This document shows, in pieces, positions 44,077-56,472 of a stretch of DNA of 64,000 nt. Below the pieces are notes generated by a model. The model did not search any database. It was not told the origin of the DNA and saw only the letters and a program-made list of their open reading frames with translations. This DNA comes from Azorinus chamasolen (Eukaryota > Mollusca > Bivalvia > Cardiida > Solecurtidae): positions 98,180,316 to 98,244,315 of the forward strand of contig OY755240.1 in the NCBI GenBank assembly GCA_963576725.1. Reading direction: 5' to 3'. The translations under genes and the position numbers were made by a program. Each line of letters begins with the position of its first letter. The first letter of the stretch is position 1.

Positions 44077-47000
44077 TCAGATATGACTGAAATGAAAAAT
44101 CACAAAATATCCTATTTGTTCTTGCCCTAGTTGAGTTTTCCAAATCACTATTCCATATCTATGAATAATTATCTTAAGTCTTTGTTGAAAAATTGAAAGA
44201 AATAACTGTACATGTTGAACACCTTGGTTTAACCAAACATTATAAAAACCCAGATTCTCCAGTAAACTTTTAATTGATCTAGCCCATAATTTCTTCTCAG
44301 GATAATATTCTAAATCACTTAACATCATCTTATAAACCTGTGTTATATATTTTTCATTTGAGCAGTTAATTATTTTGAACTAGTATTTTATAACTCTTAC
44401 TAGTCTTTTTAATTTAAGGAGATGTCTACCAAGCTCTCCATATATAAAACTATTCTGTGTTTGACACCTTACACCCAGTCTTTGTTTACAAAATAGTAAA
44501 TGTAGCCTTTCTATTTTGTCCGACTCCTTTACACCCCAAACTTCACTAAAAGAATCGGCTCAATGAGTTTATCAAACAAATCTAATTTATGACTAACTGA
44601 CATATTCGGAAACTTTATCATATAACATTTAAGCTTAAAAACTGCCTTCAGTGCTTGTCCATACATTGCTTCATAAGTTCCATTAAACGAACCCGCTGTT
44701 GTGAAAATAATCCCAAGGTATTTGAAATGGTTTACTATTTCTAGTGTGTCTTCTTTGTAAGTAAAAAATATGTCCTGCTTAATCCTACCCCCTTTTCTAA
44801 ATGTCATGACCTTCGTTTTGCTTATAAAACTTTCCACTTATCACAGTATTCTTCTAGTAATTTCAAACCATATTGAAATCAATTTTCATTTTCAGAAATT
44901 AAGACTATATCATCAGAATACATGTATAACAGTAAGACTAATTTAAGCAAACCATTATCAACACCTTCAAAACACTTTGTTATAAAAACTCTTCAATATC
45001 ATTCAGATACATGGAAAAAAGAAATGGAGAGAGGCCTTTCCTTGTCTGACACCCAGTGTACTAATGACACTATCACTTAATTTGATTATTGTCTTTGACC
45101 TTACAAGAGGTTTTAACATTTTCATTTATTGACATTACTATGTTCAGTATATTTCCACGCACACCCAATTTTATAAGCTTGTACCAAATAATTTCTCTGA
45201 CAATAAATCAAAAGCTTTGGTATAATCTATAAATACTGCAAACAGCTTTTTAGTTTTATTTAACAAATGGTTATTTAAACATGGAGAATAAAAAACATTG
45301 TCAATCGTACTCATATTTTCCCGGAAACCAGCTTGTGCTTCAACATAAACATTATATTTTTTCTGCCCACTGTGTCAGTCTAGTATTTAAAATTTTAGAG
45401 AATAATTTACGTAGAGTACTTAATAGTGTTATTGCTCTGTAATTCCCTGGCTCATTTTGATCTCCTTTTTATGTAGAGGTACAATAAAACCCTCTGACCA
45501 ACTGTTTGGAAAAAGCCAACACTTAACAGTTTATCAAACAAAACAGTTAAACAATGTAAAAAAGAAACATTCTTTTCACCATGTATAAACATTTCATTCA
45601 ATACCAATTCTGGTCCAGCTGACTTACCAGTAATTAGCTCACTACAAACTTTTAAAACCTCATCCACCTGTATGTTAACATTTAGTTCATCAAACATACA
45701 TTGCAATTCTCCTTGAACCTACCTTTCATTAAACAAAAGAAAGTCCTCATCAGGTTGAAAAAAAAGAATCAGGGTCATTTATTGATTTAAAATACCTTGC
45801 AAAAGTGTCTGTGCTAATATAACATGTTGTTGTATTTTGTCCACACATGCCCTTTAGTAATTTCCAATAATCTTTGACATTTTTGTACCTTACATTTTCA
45901 AGTTTTCTAGTTTGCAATCGTTCATAATTATATTTTTGACTTCTTCTCATACTATTATACTTGCTTCTTGCACTAACCATACGCTCTTTTTTTCCATTAG
46001 ACCTATCTTTTCTGTAAAAGTTTATAGAATTGTAAAAATCAGACTGACACATTTTGCATTCTGCATCATACCATGGCTGTTTTTCTTTACTATGTACATT
46101 AAATCCAGACTTATTTGGAGAAATATGTTTCTTAAAAAGTGGATCACAAATATTCTCTATATAGGAGTAAAAATGATTTAAATTTGCTTCAAGTTCTTCT
46201 GTAGTACATGACAAATTAATATCAGTACACAAATAATCCATCTTACTACAATTTTCCATTGAACTGAGTGAGCTCAAAAATAAATGTTTTATCATTGTCC
46301 CATTTATAGGTATGATTTAAGTTTTCAGCACCACATGTAATATTTGCATCACAGTTTCCATCAGAAACATCTACAGTATAAGTACTACTTGCTTTAATAG
46401 AAAAATTCCAACCACATGGTCAGATAAAATATTGGCTTCATGTACCTGGAAATTATCAATAAAATTGAACAACTCTTTTCTGCATAATACCAGATCAATC
46501 ACACTGCTTCCTTGTGAAGTTATACATGTATATTTCCCCATCTTATCAAAATATGTCCTCCCATTTAATATTCTAAGCCCTATAGCTTTACACATGTCTA
46601 ACAATAGCTTACCATTTTCATTTACACACGTATTATATGACCTTCTGGGTAAGACCTCATCCACCATGTAATCACCAGGCAGAAAACCAAAATTCATTAA
46701 AGATTCATTTTCAACGTAATCTGCTCTTTCTCCAGTTCTAGCATCCAGCTAAAAGAAAATGACAATTATTATTATATTGATTTTGGTAAAAGTACATATC
46801 ATCAGCTATTGGATCAAACACATTTCTGTTAACAGCTACCAGTTGGTATATTGTAACACAAACAAACAAGTAATCATCATTACACCCAACTCTACCCCCT
46901 TTTATTGTAAACCAAATATTGCTATCATCAACATGCTTTAAAAATTCCACCTGATTCTTCAAAGTGTCCTTTATATATACTATTAACCCACTACTATTTC

Positions 47001-47225
47001 TTTTTGACCTTTCTGTTTACAGTTTCTATTTAAAGTGAAAGTAGAAAAGTCATGTACATCAGGATACGTCACTTAGCCATGTTTCTGTGAATAATAAAAT
47101 ATCATTACTATCAAACATGTCTATCAAGTAAGCATCATCTAGGTTCGAATATCTAATTCCAACTAACCCCTGTATATTCAAACAACAAACTTTAATGTCA
47201 GTTTCCCTTCCCTCACGCCTGTCCT
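44077..47225 (-). pseudogene. LINE ORF2 (APE endonuclease + RT), degraded
   Basis: Non-LTR retrotransposon polyprotein. From the N-terminus: CCLNIQGL and DILLFTETWLSD (start of the APE nuclease, about 47195-47060), GYxVDEVLPRRS...NGRTYFD, SSVIDLVLCRKEL and LSDH (46697-46371), a linker with KQPWYDAECKMCQSDFYNSI (46295-45750), then RT pieces (GKSAGPELVLNEMFIHG at 45600; FSKTKVM-type and FKYLGIIFT at 44837-44529; WLNQGVQHVQLFLSIFQQRL at 44200). Frameshifts and gaps separate the pieces (about 46710, 45440-44840). It stops at QSYLNCI at 44077 where the Naiad block begins; the C-terminus is at 36547-36850. CR1/L2-like by its C-terminal layout, but the clade is not certain. Confidence 0.7.
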
Positions 47226-47749
47226 ATTTCTCCTTCGTCCCTTCACAAACATGATCTATATTTACACATGCTCGGTCATTGATAACGTCATTACTACATT
47301 TGATTGGACGAGGGATGACGCACTTTTCTCTAGTCTATTTGTGGAATTTGACCTCGTGTTCTGTGTGCGTATATTCACCGAATGTCTACCACGTGTCTGT
47401 ATTGTGGAAACAGACTGTTTACCACGTTCAGAATTTGTGTCCCCGGAATTCACACGGCTTCTAGCCCTAGACACAGTTCTACTACGCGCTCTATTGCCCT
47501 TGTCACCCTCGGGTAAGTGTTTTTTACAGTATCACCCGCCCCGCTAGGCTGTGACCTACATTCGCTACTCGGATCACGTGACTGCCGGGTTTTCTCTATA
47601 TCAACAAAAACAGCTGACTGACCGTCTGTCACAAACGCACCTGCTTCAGATTTACGGTCTGCGACAGTTTCATTCGAATACACGCACTCCTCGTGACGTG
47701 TACTGGGTGCCTAACCAATGCGTCTTTTCCCCATGATTTTAAACCACTG

Positions 47750-48593
47750 TCATTTATTTTCCCTCAATGTAAAGCATGGCTGGATACCTAATTTGTAAGT
47801 TTTTCTCTCATATCTTGCCTTTTTGGCTACCTCACTAGTGTAAAGCTCTTTTCTTGCCTCTGCTATTTCTCTAGGGAAGTCTCTATCTACCCCGAACGGT
47901 GTGTTATTCAACATATATGCCTTGCTAATTATAGTTTCTGTGTCTATATAGTCTCTGAATTTTACTGTCAAAGGACGTTTGGGATCTGATCTGTTTCTTC
48001 TTTCTTCTTTCACCGAACCTAGTCTATGCGTCGTTTCCATGCTCATTTTATCAGTGTCTATGCATAGTTCATCTTTAATAAAATTCAGAATGATTGACCT
48101 GTCCGACCCACGTGTTGACCCCTTTTTAATGTTATAAAAGATCACGTTGTTTCTCCAACTTCTCGCCTCAATATCAATAGATCTATACGACAGTGTCCTG
48201 ATCTCATCTTCTTGCAACTTTACAATGCAATCTAATACATCTACTCTTTCATTTGTCTCTCTGGCCACTTTGTTTACAATTTGTATGTCTCTAATGTACT
48301 CATCCTGTTTGGTTTTTATACTCTCTATCTTACTGCAATTTCGATTGAGTTGGTCAAATATGCGCACTAGCCTCTCATCAGTACTCAGTGTTACAAAGAA
48401 ATCGTTACTAAAGCTCCCACTCCTACCTTTTCCTTTTTCGTACTTGTCTTTGCCACTCACCATTGTCTTTGTTCCCGTGCCGCCCTTCAAACCGGTTTGA
48501 CGTGGATACGGAAAATTCCATTTGAGGATCTGGATCGCAACCCGACTCATCCATTTCACCGTCAAGACTTCTCCCATACCTGTCTGTACTCAT
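47750..48593 (-). pseudogene. LINE ORF1 (L1-type RNA-binding protein), frameshifted
   Basis: The start MSTDRYGRSLDGEMDE is at 48593. A frameshift near 48430 (KRKR/GSFSNDFF) leads into a long open stretch to 47750: a heptad-like region (FDQLNRNCSKIESIKTKQDE, VNERVDVLDCIVKLQEDEIR), then RSWRNNVIFYNIK, a typical ORF1 RRM start, HRLGSVKEERR, and a basic C-terminal domain (KRPLTVKFRDYID). It precedes ORF2 of the same LINE on the same strand and would coat the RNA. The coding order 5'-ORF1-ORF2-3' on the minus strand is consistent. Confidence 0.7.
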
Positions 48594-48934
48594 GACACTG
48601 AATATCTTCTTCAATCTTTGCCTCACTCTTTTTATATTTCAATTTTCATAATGTTTACATTTCTACGTGCACTGACCACCATTGACCGGAAGTAATATTT
48701 AAGTGTGCCTTAAATATGCACAGTTCAATAGATAAATGTATATGCTTCATACATAATAAATGTATATGCTTCATAAATATGTTCCAGACGTCAAATACGG
48801 GTACCGGTATCCTTTCGTTACGGAAAGGCTCCGAACCTGTGTATACATGGAAAAAAGCAGACAACTTATATTACCGCCGCTAGCAATCTTGTTTTAAGTT
48901 TTGGCAAGGTTGCATTTATAAGCTCTTACGACGA

Positions 48935-50305
48935 CGGTTAGCAGGTATATCGATACCGGTTAGAGACTTCAAAACAGCAGCTAGGGTATCAGCTATACGA
49001 CTTCGAAATATCCTCCCGAAAATTGTTAGCCTTGATCAGCAAGGTTTCATTAAAAATAGATTCATAGGTTTTAACATACGTCAAATACAAGACATATAGG
49101 CGCGGGGGCGGGTGTTTTTTGTATGATTTTAAGTATTGCTTAACCTATGACTTGTAAAACGTCACTACAATAAATAATTTACTTACTTACTTACTTACAA
49201 GACGTGATAGATTATTGTGAAATGTTAGACAAACGGTGCGATCTTATTTCTAGATTTCAAAAAATATTTTGACACTATTGATTGGAAATTTATGTTTCAG
49301 ATGTTTAAATACTTTGGCTTCAAAAACGGTTTTATTAACTGGGTAAAGTATTTTACAATGCTATTATTTCTTCCGTTATAAATAAAGGCTGGACATCCAA
49401 CTATTTTAATGTTTCATGTGGGATACGTCAATGATGTCCTTTATCAGCTATCTTATTTGTCGTGATCGCAGACATGTTAGCAATTAAGATTAGTTCATGT
49501 GAGTATATTGATGGAATTAAAGTAAAATTGAACAATAATATTCATTATATAATTGTTTTACAACTAGCTGATGATACCACCTTATTCTTGAAATATAAAA
49601 CGGAAATAGAAAATGCTATATCAATTGTAGAGGAATTTGGTACCTACTCTGGATTAAAATTAAACAAAAAGAAAACAGAAGGAATTTGGCTCGGAAAATA
49701 CAGAATAACTGATGATTCATTTTAAAGTATACAATTAAAAAACGAATATGTAAAAACGCTAGGTGTATATATAGGTCATAATAGGTTAGAATAAAATTGG
49801 AACAACAAAATTGAAGATGTAAAATCATATCAATCTTTGAATCCGCAGAAAACTTACGTGTTACGGTACAAAAACAATAATAAAATCCACACTTCCAAAA
49901 TTTACATATGTGATGCAATCTACATTTACTCTAATTACAATTGTCGATCAATTAAATGCACTGGGGTTTTTAATTCATCTTGAGTAAGTTCACATTATTG
50001 GCGAAAGAAATAAAGGTAGACTAGGCATGATTGACTTAGATAGTTACCAGAAATCTCTAAAACTGAAATGGATAAAGTGCCTCACAAACAGACAATTTGC
50101 TAACTGGAAAGTAATTCCACAGTATTTCTTAAACCAATACGGTCATAGTCTTTTATTTTTTAGAATGAACATAGATAATTTTAAGTCATAACCAAAAAAA
50201 CCGGAAACCTCTACCTATCTTCTATAAAACACTACTTCAAAAATTGATCTCTTTTAAACCCACAGCACCGTATCCAACACCAGCAACCTTGTATGACATA
50301 AGACG
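48935..50305 (+). pseudogene. Second LINE, reverse transcriptase fragment
   Basis: Plus-strand RT: RLRNILPKIVSLDQQGFIKN, an interrupting short repeat, then FDTIDWKFMFQMFKYFGF, VNVSCGIRQGxP-like region (frameshifted), and 49462-49725 with LADDTTLFLKYKTEIENAIS (the xADD active site) and SGLKLNKKKTEGIWLG. Later GRLGMIDLDSYQKSLKLKWI and LYDIRRS. L1/Tx1-like. It breaks at about 50305 at a Naiad C fragment. A C-terminal piece in the same orientation resumes at 63891. Confidence 0.65.
49096..49196 (+). mobile_element. Short retroposed repeat with TTAC tail
   Basis: About 100 bp ending in (TTAC)n, flanked by ACAAGACAT and ACAAGACGT (9 bp target duplication, one change) inside the second LINE. SINE or truncated LINE tail. 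Confidence 0.6.
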
Positions 50306-50309
50306 TAGT

Positions 50310-50565
50310 AAGGCGCTTCTGCGACACGGTGTTTCACATCCTGAATTTTATGGTGATGTGATTTACAAACTTCGTAAAATTATTGGACATACGCATTTTC
50401 TCACTTTGTTCATCAAATATGTTAAAAAATTCAAGGGATATGATGCTGTAGTACTACAACATACTGCAGGTTTGGTTGTGAACCCTTTTACAGTTGGAAA
50501 TCACGCTGGCCTCTTTGCATGTACGGCAACAAGAAAGGTTTAGTACTTTATGAAGGCGACCTCTT
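50310..50565 (+). pseudogene. Naiad family C C-terminal fragment
   Basis: RT C-terminal end (LLRHGVSHPEFYGDVIYKLR, HTAGLVVNPFTVGNHAG), TAG stop, and the first half of the SECIS hairpin cut after CTCTTAA. It meets the gamma end of the next copy tail to tail. Confidence 0.7.
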
Positions 50566-51019
50566 AAAAGTACAAAAATGAGTCATGCAGGAAACACCAC
50601 ATACAGAACAAACACTCGCCCGAACAGCAACACAAGGAAACAGTAAATGTACATAAGTAGAAAAAACAACAAGAGACGCACAAAGACAAAACAAACATAC
50701 AATAGGAGGAAGATGGAAGTACCGCCTTGGAACGGTCAGTGACAAAAGTCACTGGGGGGTTAAACCGGTTTATGGGCGCCCAACCTCACACTTATTCTAT
50801 CCCCATCCTAAAAGACAAACAGTGTAAATAAAAGTATCCCCTCTCCGACTAATCTACAACAACCGCGACAGCAAATACAGTGGTAAAGTGCATGTATAAC
50901 GAAAAAACATTTAAGTGAACATACTGTATCCACCTATCGCTAGTGTACTCAATGATTGGGCTGCAAACAGAGTAACTGTAGAAAAGTAATAAAGGGTACG
51001 ACAAAAATAAAATAGAACA

Positions 51020-51068
51020 GATATCCGACGTTCTCCTTCCATTTCTGGATTTAAGAGGTCGCCTTCAT
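51020..51068 (-). promoter_or_regulatory. Candidate SECIS element (family C, minus copy)
   Basis: Same ATGA-N12-AAA hairpin, six bases after the stop at 51075-51077. Confidence 0.6.
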
Positions 51069-52213
51069 AGAGTACTAAACCTTTCTTGTCGGCGTACATG
51101 CAAAGAGGCCAGCGTGATTGCCAACTGTAAAAGGGTTCACAACCAAACATGCAGTATGTTGTAGTACTACAGGATCATATCCCTTTTTAATGAATTGTTT
51201 TATACATTTGATGAACAAAGTGAGAAAATGGGTATGTCCAATAATTTTACGAAGTTTGTAAATCACATCACCATAAAATTCAGGATGTGAAATACCGTGT
51301 CGCAGAAGCACCTTGAGATTACACTTGTACTTGCCAATAAGAGAGAGATTTCGATAGTAAAATTTAGAGAAAGTTTTTCTTAGTTTATGGTATCTATATC
51401 CTTGCTTAAGCAGTTTTTCAGTTAAAATGAGATTTCGACTGTTAAAATCGTCAATAGATGAACAAGCTCTAGCAAAACGAATAAGTTGAGATATACAAAC
51501 CCCGTAAGATGGAGCACGGGGAACATCCCCGTCAAGATGAGGAAAATTTACAACATTAAAATCAAAATCATCTCTTTTGTCATCTATTTTAGAGGAAATC
51601 ATTCCATTATCAATTTAAGGTCTAGATCAAGAAATGCTGCATAAGTTTCATTGAAGGCTTTTATAACATCTTCTTGTGATTGAGGATTCAAACGCAACAT
51701 GAAATTCTCTCACAGCAATACAAAAACAAATCTGCGACAAGTGGTGCACAATTTGTACCCATAGGAATACCAATTACCTGGTATATAGCATTCCCATAAC
51801 GTACAAATATGTTATCCAAAAGAAAGGTTAGTGATTCTCAAACTTCTGAGCAAGTCCAATTGGTGTACTATTTCATTTGCTCGTCAGTAAAGAAAGCTTT
51901 TTCAGCATAACATGCCTAGAATGATGTTTTTTCCCTGGCAAATGCTTTCTGGATTAAGTCAGTAAGCTTATCCTTAATTAAATCGTACGTGCTTACAGTG
52001 GATGCAAGATACCTTTTGTTCTTAAGTTTGTTTAAGATTTCTGAAGAGTTCTTAATAGACCAGAAGATATTTATTCCAGAATTTTCATAAGTCTTATCAC
52101 AGTAGAATTTTACATGTTCCTTTATCTTCGTTAAACAAGAAGTCAAAAGTATAGACAATTTAGTAGTTGTACATGAACTAGCATTTGCAATGAAACGCGC
52201 CTTATATGGTTTT

Positions 52214-53070
52214 TATGCCCCCAAAGGCGGGCATATAGTAATCGCATTGTCCGTCTTTCCGTCTTTCCGTCTGTCCGTCTGTCCGTCCGTCCGTCTGTCC
52301 GTCTGTCCTTCCATCCGTCCCAACTTCGTGTCCGGTCTGTAACTTCTTTATCTATCAATGGATTTCAATATAACTTGCCACAAATGTTCACCAGACAGAG
52401 ACGATGTGTCGCATTTTACTCCCTGGTCCATGGGTCAAAGGTCAAGGTCACAGGGTACATTTATTTTGTCACAAATTTCGTGTCCGGTCTGTAACTTCTT
52501 CATCTATCAATGGATTTCAATATAACTTGGCACAAATGTTCACCACACAAAGACGATGTGTCGCTTTCAACTCCCTGGTCCATAGGTCAAAGGTCAAGGT
52601 CACAGGGTACAATTACTTTGTCACAAATTTCGTGTCCGGTCTGTAACTTCTTAATATATCACTGAATTTCAATATGATTTGGCACAAATGTTCACCAGAC
52701 AGAGACGATGTGTCGCTTTCAACTCCCTGGTCCATGGGTCAAAGGTCAAGGTCACAGAATACAATTACTTTGTCACAAATTTCGTGTCCGGTCTGTTACA
52801 TTTTTATCTATCAATGGATTTCAATATAACTTGGCACAGATGTTTACCAGACAAAGACGATGTGTCGCGTTCAGCTCCCTGGTCCATATGTCAAAGGTCA
52901 AGGTCACAGGGTACAATTACTTGTTTATCTGTGAATGGATTTCAAAGGAACCTGGCACAAATGTTCACCTTACAAAGACGATGTGTCAACTCCCTGGTCC
53001 ATGGTTCAAATGTCAAGGTCACATGGTACAATTTTTGGGGGCATTTGTCACGTGACTGTGACATCTCTTG
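52214..53070 (+). mobile_element. Helentron-type non-autonomous element (second family)
   Basis: TATGCCCCC...GGGCATATAG start, TCCGTC/TTCCGTC microsatellite (52248-52320), four ~151 bp tandem repeats, then GGGGGCAT, a terminal stem-loop GTCAC-GTGACT-GTGAC and the end ATCTCTTG. The element at 29633 ends in the same CTCTTG after its stem-loop. Inserted in a T run of the Naiad C ORF (KxPYK region) without a long duplication. Confidence 0.7.
52327..52930. repeat. ~151 bp tandem repeats of the helentron-type element
   Basis: Units start TTCGTGTCCGGTCTGTAACT at 52327, 52477, 52629 and 52781, with a degenerate fifth. Each contains CTCCCTGGTCCATGGGTCAA and AGGTCAAGGTCACAGGGTAC. Confidence 0.85.
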
Positions 53071-53934
53071 TTTTATGTAGTTTTGGTAACCAATACATTG
53101 TAGGAAGTTTATGTTGTGTAATTTTAATATCGGTTCCAAGTTGTTCACACTTTTTGACATGGTCTGAAACGATTGTCTTTTCGTCAGTAGTAACTGAAAT
53201 TTATGACTTGGTATTTATAATTTCCTGCTTCAAGACATCGATATAATGTAATCGTCAAATAATAATCACATTATTCGATGCCTTATCAGCAGGAATGGAA
53301 ATCCTGTAAACCCTTTTAAAATGTCTAAATGAAACTCTAAGTTTAGGTGGAAGAAGGGGTGTATTAGAGCTATAAAAGGAAATGCGTTTATCAATTATAT
53401 CAAAAATTAGTTTTTTCCAACTAGAAAGAGCATTAGACTCAACATGTTCTCTTCGACACCATTTAATACTAACATTTTGTAAAGCCTCCGCAATCTGAAA
53501 TCGACAAGAGTTAAAATCTATCAAGGATGGTATTCTATATTTGGGACCTTTATTCAAAAGAGATCGTAGACGTTTATCTTTAATTATCTCAAAATTATCA
53601 GTAATCACATGACCAGGCGGAGAATAGCAACATTTAGAGGTGGCGCAATCTCAATTATCAGGAATATTATCATTAATCTTAAGGTCGGCCACAATTTTAT
53701 TATAGTTGAAAATTGTATTTCTGATGGGTTTGTTATATTTGTAGCAGATGATAGGTGGTTCTGTATTTTTAAAGTATTTAGGAATAGTGTCAATTACATG
53801 TTAGTCTCTAAAAATACTTTGGAGGTCAATAAAATCAATTCCCTTATTAATAAAAGGAATTTTCAAGAAGAATCTTTGGTGTTCAGATAATTTGTCAATG
53901 TGCGGTCTGAGAACATGTAGAGTAAATGGAAAAG

Positions 53935-54340
53935 TAGTAAAGTCAAGCAGGCAAAGCCACATGCAAGACGCAACCACCACCAAAACACCGATAGACAACA
54001 TGACACACACACACACAACCACACACCCAAACGCACACACACACACGAAATGAACACAGAAAACACCAAAAGACACACAAGAACCAGGGACAAACGTTCC
54101 ACAACATGAACAAACCACAAGCACAGAGACGCAAGGCAAACAAAAGGAAGGGTGACAAAGAGAGTACCGCCTTGGCACGGTCAGCAGCAAAAACACCACT
54201 GGGGGTTTAAACCGGTTTACGGACGTCCTAACCTCACACTTCTCTCAAAGAGACCCTAGCTTTACAAATATTGTAAATAAAGGTATCCCCGCTGGACTTA
54301 CCCACAACATAGACGACGGTGAACACAGGACAACATGTAT
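53935..54340 (-). mobile_element. 5'-truncated Naiad B tail inserted in Naiad C
   Basis: Family B 3' UTR (54340-54233), GGACGTCC/TAAACCGGTTTA tail and beta module (54208-53935), splitting the C frame between GTASLI and HVLRPHIDKLSEH. It contains no coding sequence, yet ends exactly at the beta terminus (CTACTTTTCCAT). Confidence 0.7.
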
Positions 54341-54846
54341 CAAACTAGCTGTTCCTTTGAGAGGATCTGATCTAAAAATAATTTTACCGGCTTGCTCGTC
54401 AATTTCTTTTAATGAACATATAGATAAGGAGGAAAGTCTAGAAAGCATGGCATGTTTACCAGACGTTAGACGTAAAGTATGTAGATCAAGAATAGTCATT
54501 TTCAGACGAGATTTTCGTTTAATATTACCATTTTTGTGAATGCCATGTGATCGAGATTTGCGTTTTCTTATAGAAAAAAATGAAAAAATATCTATATCTG
54601 GTTCTTTTGAAATATTTCCAGTCTGGTAAATATTATCGTTCAGTCCTAAAGGAAAGGGTGTTTTCAATTTTTTGATCCAAATTAATTCAGATATAAATCT
54701 AACTTTCGATTTAAAGCTACTATTAGCATCCTAATCATATGTTATATGCTCAACAATTTGTACTAAAACATCTTTAAAAGAATGGCCAGATTCCCGAAAG
54801 TGTTGGTATAAAAAATGGTTTAGTTTACGATTTCGACACTGATATG

Positions 54847-54920
54847 TAACATAACATACCGGTATCCCGACGGAGCCAAAATGTACTCAATAAAACAGTA
54901 ATTCGTGAAACTTCACGACA
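54847..54920 (-). repeat. BEL/Pao 3' LTR, truncated
   Basis: TGTCGTGAAGTTTCACGA...CCGTCGGGATACCGG matches the start of the 5' LTR at 63876. Only ~74 bases remain. The preceding CGGCGGCGGGAG is a plausible polypurine tract. Confidence 0.7.
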
Positions 54921-55105
54921 CTCCCGCCGCCGTATATAAACGACTATGCTTAACAAGGTAATAACTTCATCAACATATCTTGTTTCACATCTTATCGTGT
55001 AACAAAATAAATTTCAAACTTAACTTTATATAGTTTTGTTAAGTAGAGGGCAATGGGAAAATATGCGTTAAGGCATCATCCATAATGTTCAAACAATTTT
55101 GGTTC

Positions 55106-55977
55106 TTAGACTTTCCAAGATTTCCAATAAGTGTCATCATAATGCACAGACTTATGGATTGGCTGTCCGTCTTTGTAGGTTGTGATGCGAGTGCCTGTGC
55201 GCATCCATACCTTTATCTCTATCATGTACATATGCCTGTCCATCCTAGTATTATCTTCATTTGGATCCTGTATTTCGATGACGTCACTGTCACTAGCTGA
55301 CGTTTCGATAGCCGCGTCATCCGACCCACTAGAGTCAAAAGTTTCAATGGCGTCACTGTCACTCGCGGATATTTCTTCTGCCGTCTGATAATTCCCGTAC
55401 TCGGTGTCATTATCACACTGAGGATTTGTTTCACTGATATCACTAAAGTAGCACAAATCATTTTTAGCCTCACACTGATGTTAACTACCGTTACTATCAT
55501 TTTTAGCCTCACACTGATTTTCACTACTGTTGTTATTATTATCTGGCACTACACTGTTCTCATCGTCGACGATTAGTTCAACTTCACTTATATCACTAAG
55601 ATCTGCAAATTTGTCTAAATCAAAGTTGTCAACAACCACCGCTGAACTACGTTGAAAATCGTCGTCGTCGTTAGCAAAGCTGCGCAGATCAAATATGTCG
55701 TCGTCGTCGGATGAAACGTCATCGTAGTACGACGTGGCTACTTCAACTGTGGACACTCGTGTCGCCTCCAACGCCAACGCCCTTGCTTCTCCTTTCGTGT
55801 AATCATGGTATAATGTAAGATGCTTCCACAGGTAACTCCTGCGTATGAACTTTGAAGGGCAACATTCCACCACACACTCCATATTTTGTCTGTGTCTATA
55901 TGATTCTCTGAGATGTGCCTCTTCAAGTTTCGTTTATATTTGTACTCCTTGTTACAGGTATCACAAATGAATCCCAT
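55106..55977 (-). pseudogene. C2H2 zinc-finger / acidic protein ORF downstream of pol
   Basis: Start MGFICDTCNKEYKYKRNLKR with a C2H2 finger (C-x2-C-x12-H-x4-H). A frameshift near 55880 leads to a second finger-like block (CVVECCPSKFIRRSYLWKHL...H), then a long acidic Ser/Asp-rich region (DDVSSDDDDIFDL, ELIVDDENSV). A TAA at about 55483 interrupts a direct duplication (QCEAKND twice). The acidic part continues to 55106, ending with MYMIEIKVWMRTGTRI. It lies where BEL/Pao elements may carry an env-like gene, but nothing here is env-like. It could be a captured host transcription-factor-like gene or an accessory ORF. Confidence 0.6.
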
Positions 55978-56472
55978 ATTTAGTTTGTGATTACACAGCC
56001 TTCTGTTACTAAAGTTACTAACTAAATGAATTGTTATTTAGACTGTCCATGTTAAGCAGCGCTTTGCACGCGCACCACGTTCCTCTTAACAAAAGGCAAT
56101 CTCTGTTTTTGCTCCGCCGACCATGCTCCGTCAGAAATTTACACGAAACACAATACACGTTGTAAACGAACACTTGCTCCGCCAGGATAACACGCACGGA
56201 TTAAATCTCCTCGCTGTTCCGACGACCACAATAAACCGTATACATTATAATAACAGCACCATTTGTAGTTGTATTTCTATATACACGTTTCTTTTGCTAA
56301 GCGTACAGATTGCAAGACGTCACTCCGTATGATAATCAGCATGTAATATCTGAAACATTATCTGTGCACAAACACATCGTTACAAGTTTCACATTTATAA
56401 GACGCATTTAACATATTGCCACGTTAAACTATTTACACGTGCACCGTGGACATATTCCAAGTAATCACCACG
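55978..56472. other. Region between BEL/Pao pol and the zinc-finger ORF
   Basis: No coding motif. Could be untranslated or promoter sequence of the downstream ORF. Confidence 0.35.

Larger units (their letters stand above)
50566..54847 (-). mobile_element. Naiad-type PLE family C, near full RT copy, minus strand
   Basis: From the 5' side at 54847 (inside the nuclease, YQCRNRKLNHFLYQHFRESG) through linker, CxC and RT to a stop at 51075, then SECIS, 3' UTR, GGGCGCCC/TAAACCGG tail (50761-50785) and gamma module (50566-50760). Interrupted by a B-tail-plus-beta piece (53935-54340) and by a helentron-type element (52214-53070). The 5' end abuts a truncated BEL/Pao LTR. Confidence 0.75.
51075..54847 (-). 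pseudogene. Naiad C nuclease C-part + RT, broken
   Basis: Intact linker (ELIWIKKLKTPFPLGLNDN, no frameshift here), TGA at 53651-53653 (CxC motif: PDN-TGA-DC), GHVITDNFEIIKDKRLRSLL, KWCRREHVESNALSSWKK, PADKASNN and TGA at 53255-53257 (NNVIII-TGA-RL). Lesions: TAG near 54735, two insertions, a small deletion in YDFSTLYTTL (about 51985), and a deletion at about 51640 that joins FNET to YAAFLDLD and removes the whole YLDD active-site box. The last 175 codons (51602-51075) are open. Confidence 0.7.

Noticed and set aside
52327..52930. Regularly spaced repeats that could suggest a CRISPR array
   Set aside because: Units are ~151 bp with no unique spacers, in eukaryotic DNA; satellite core of a helentron-type element.
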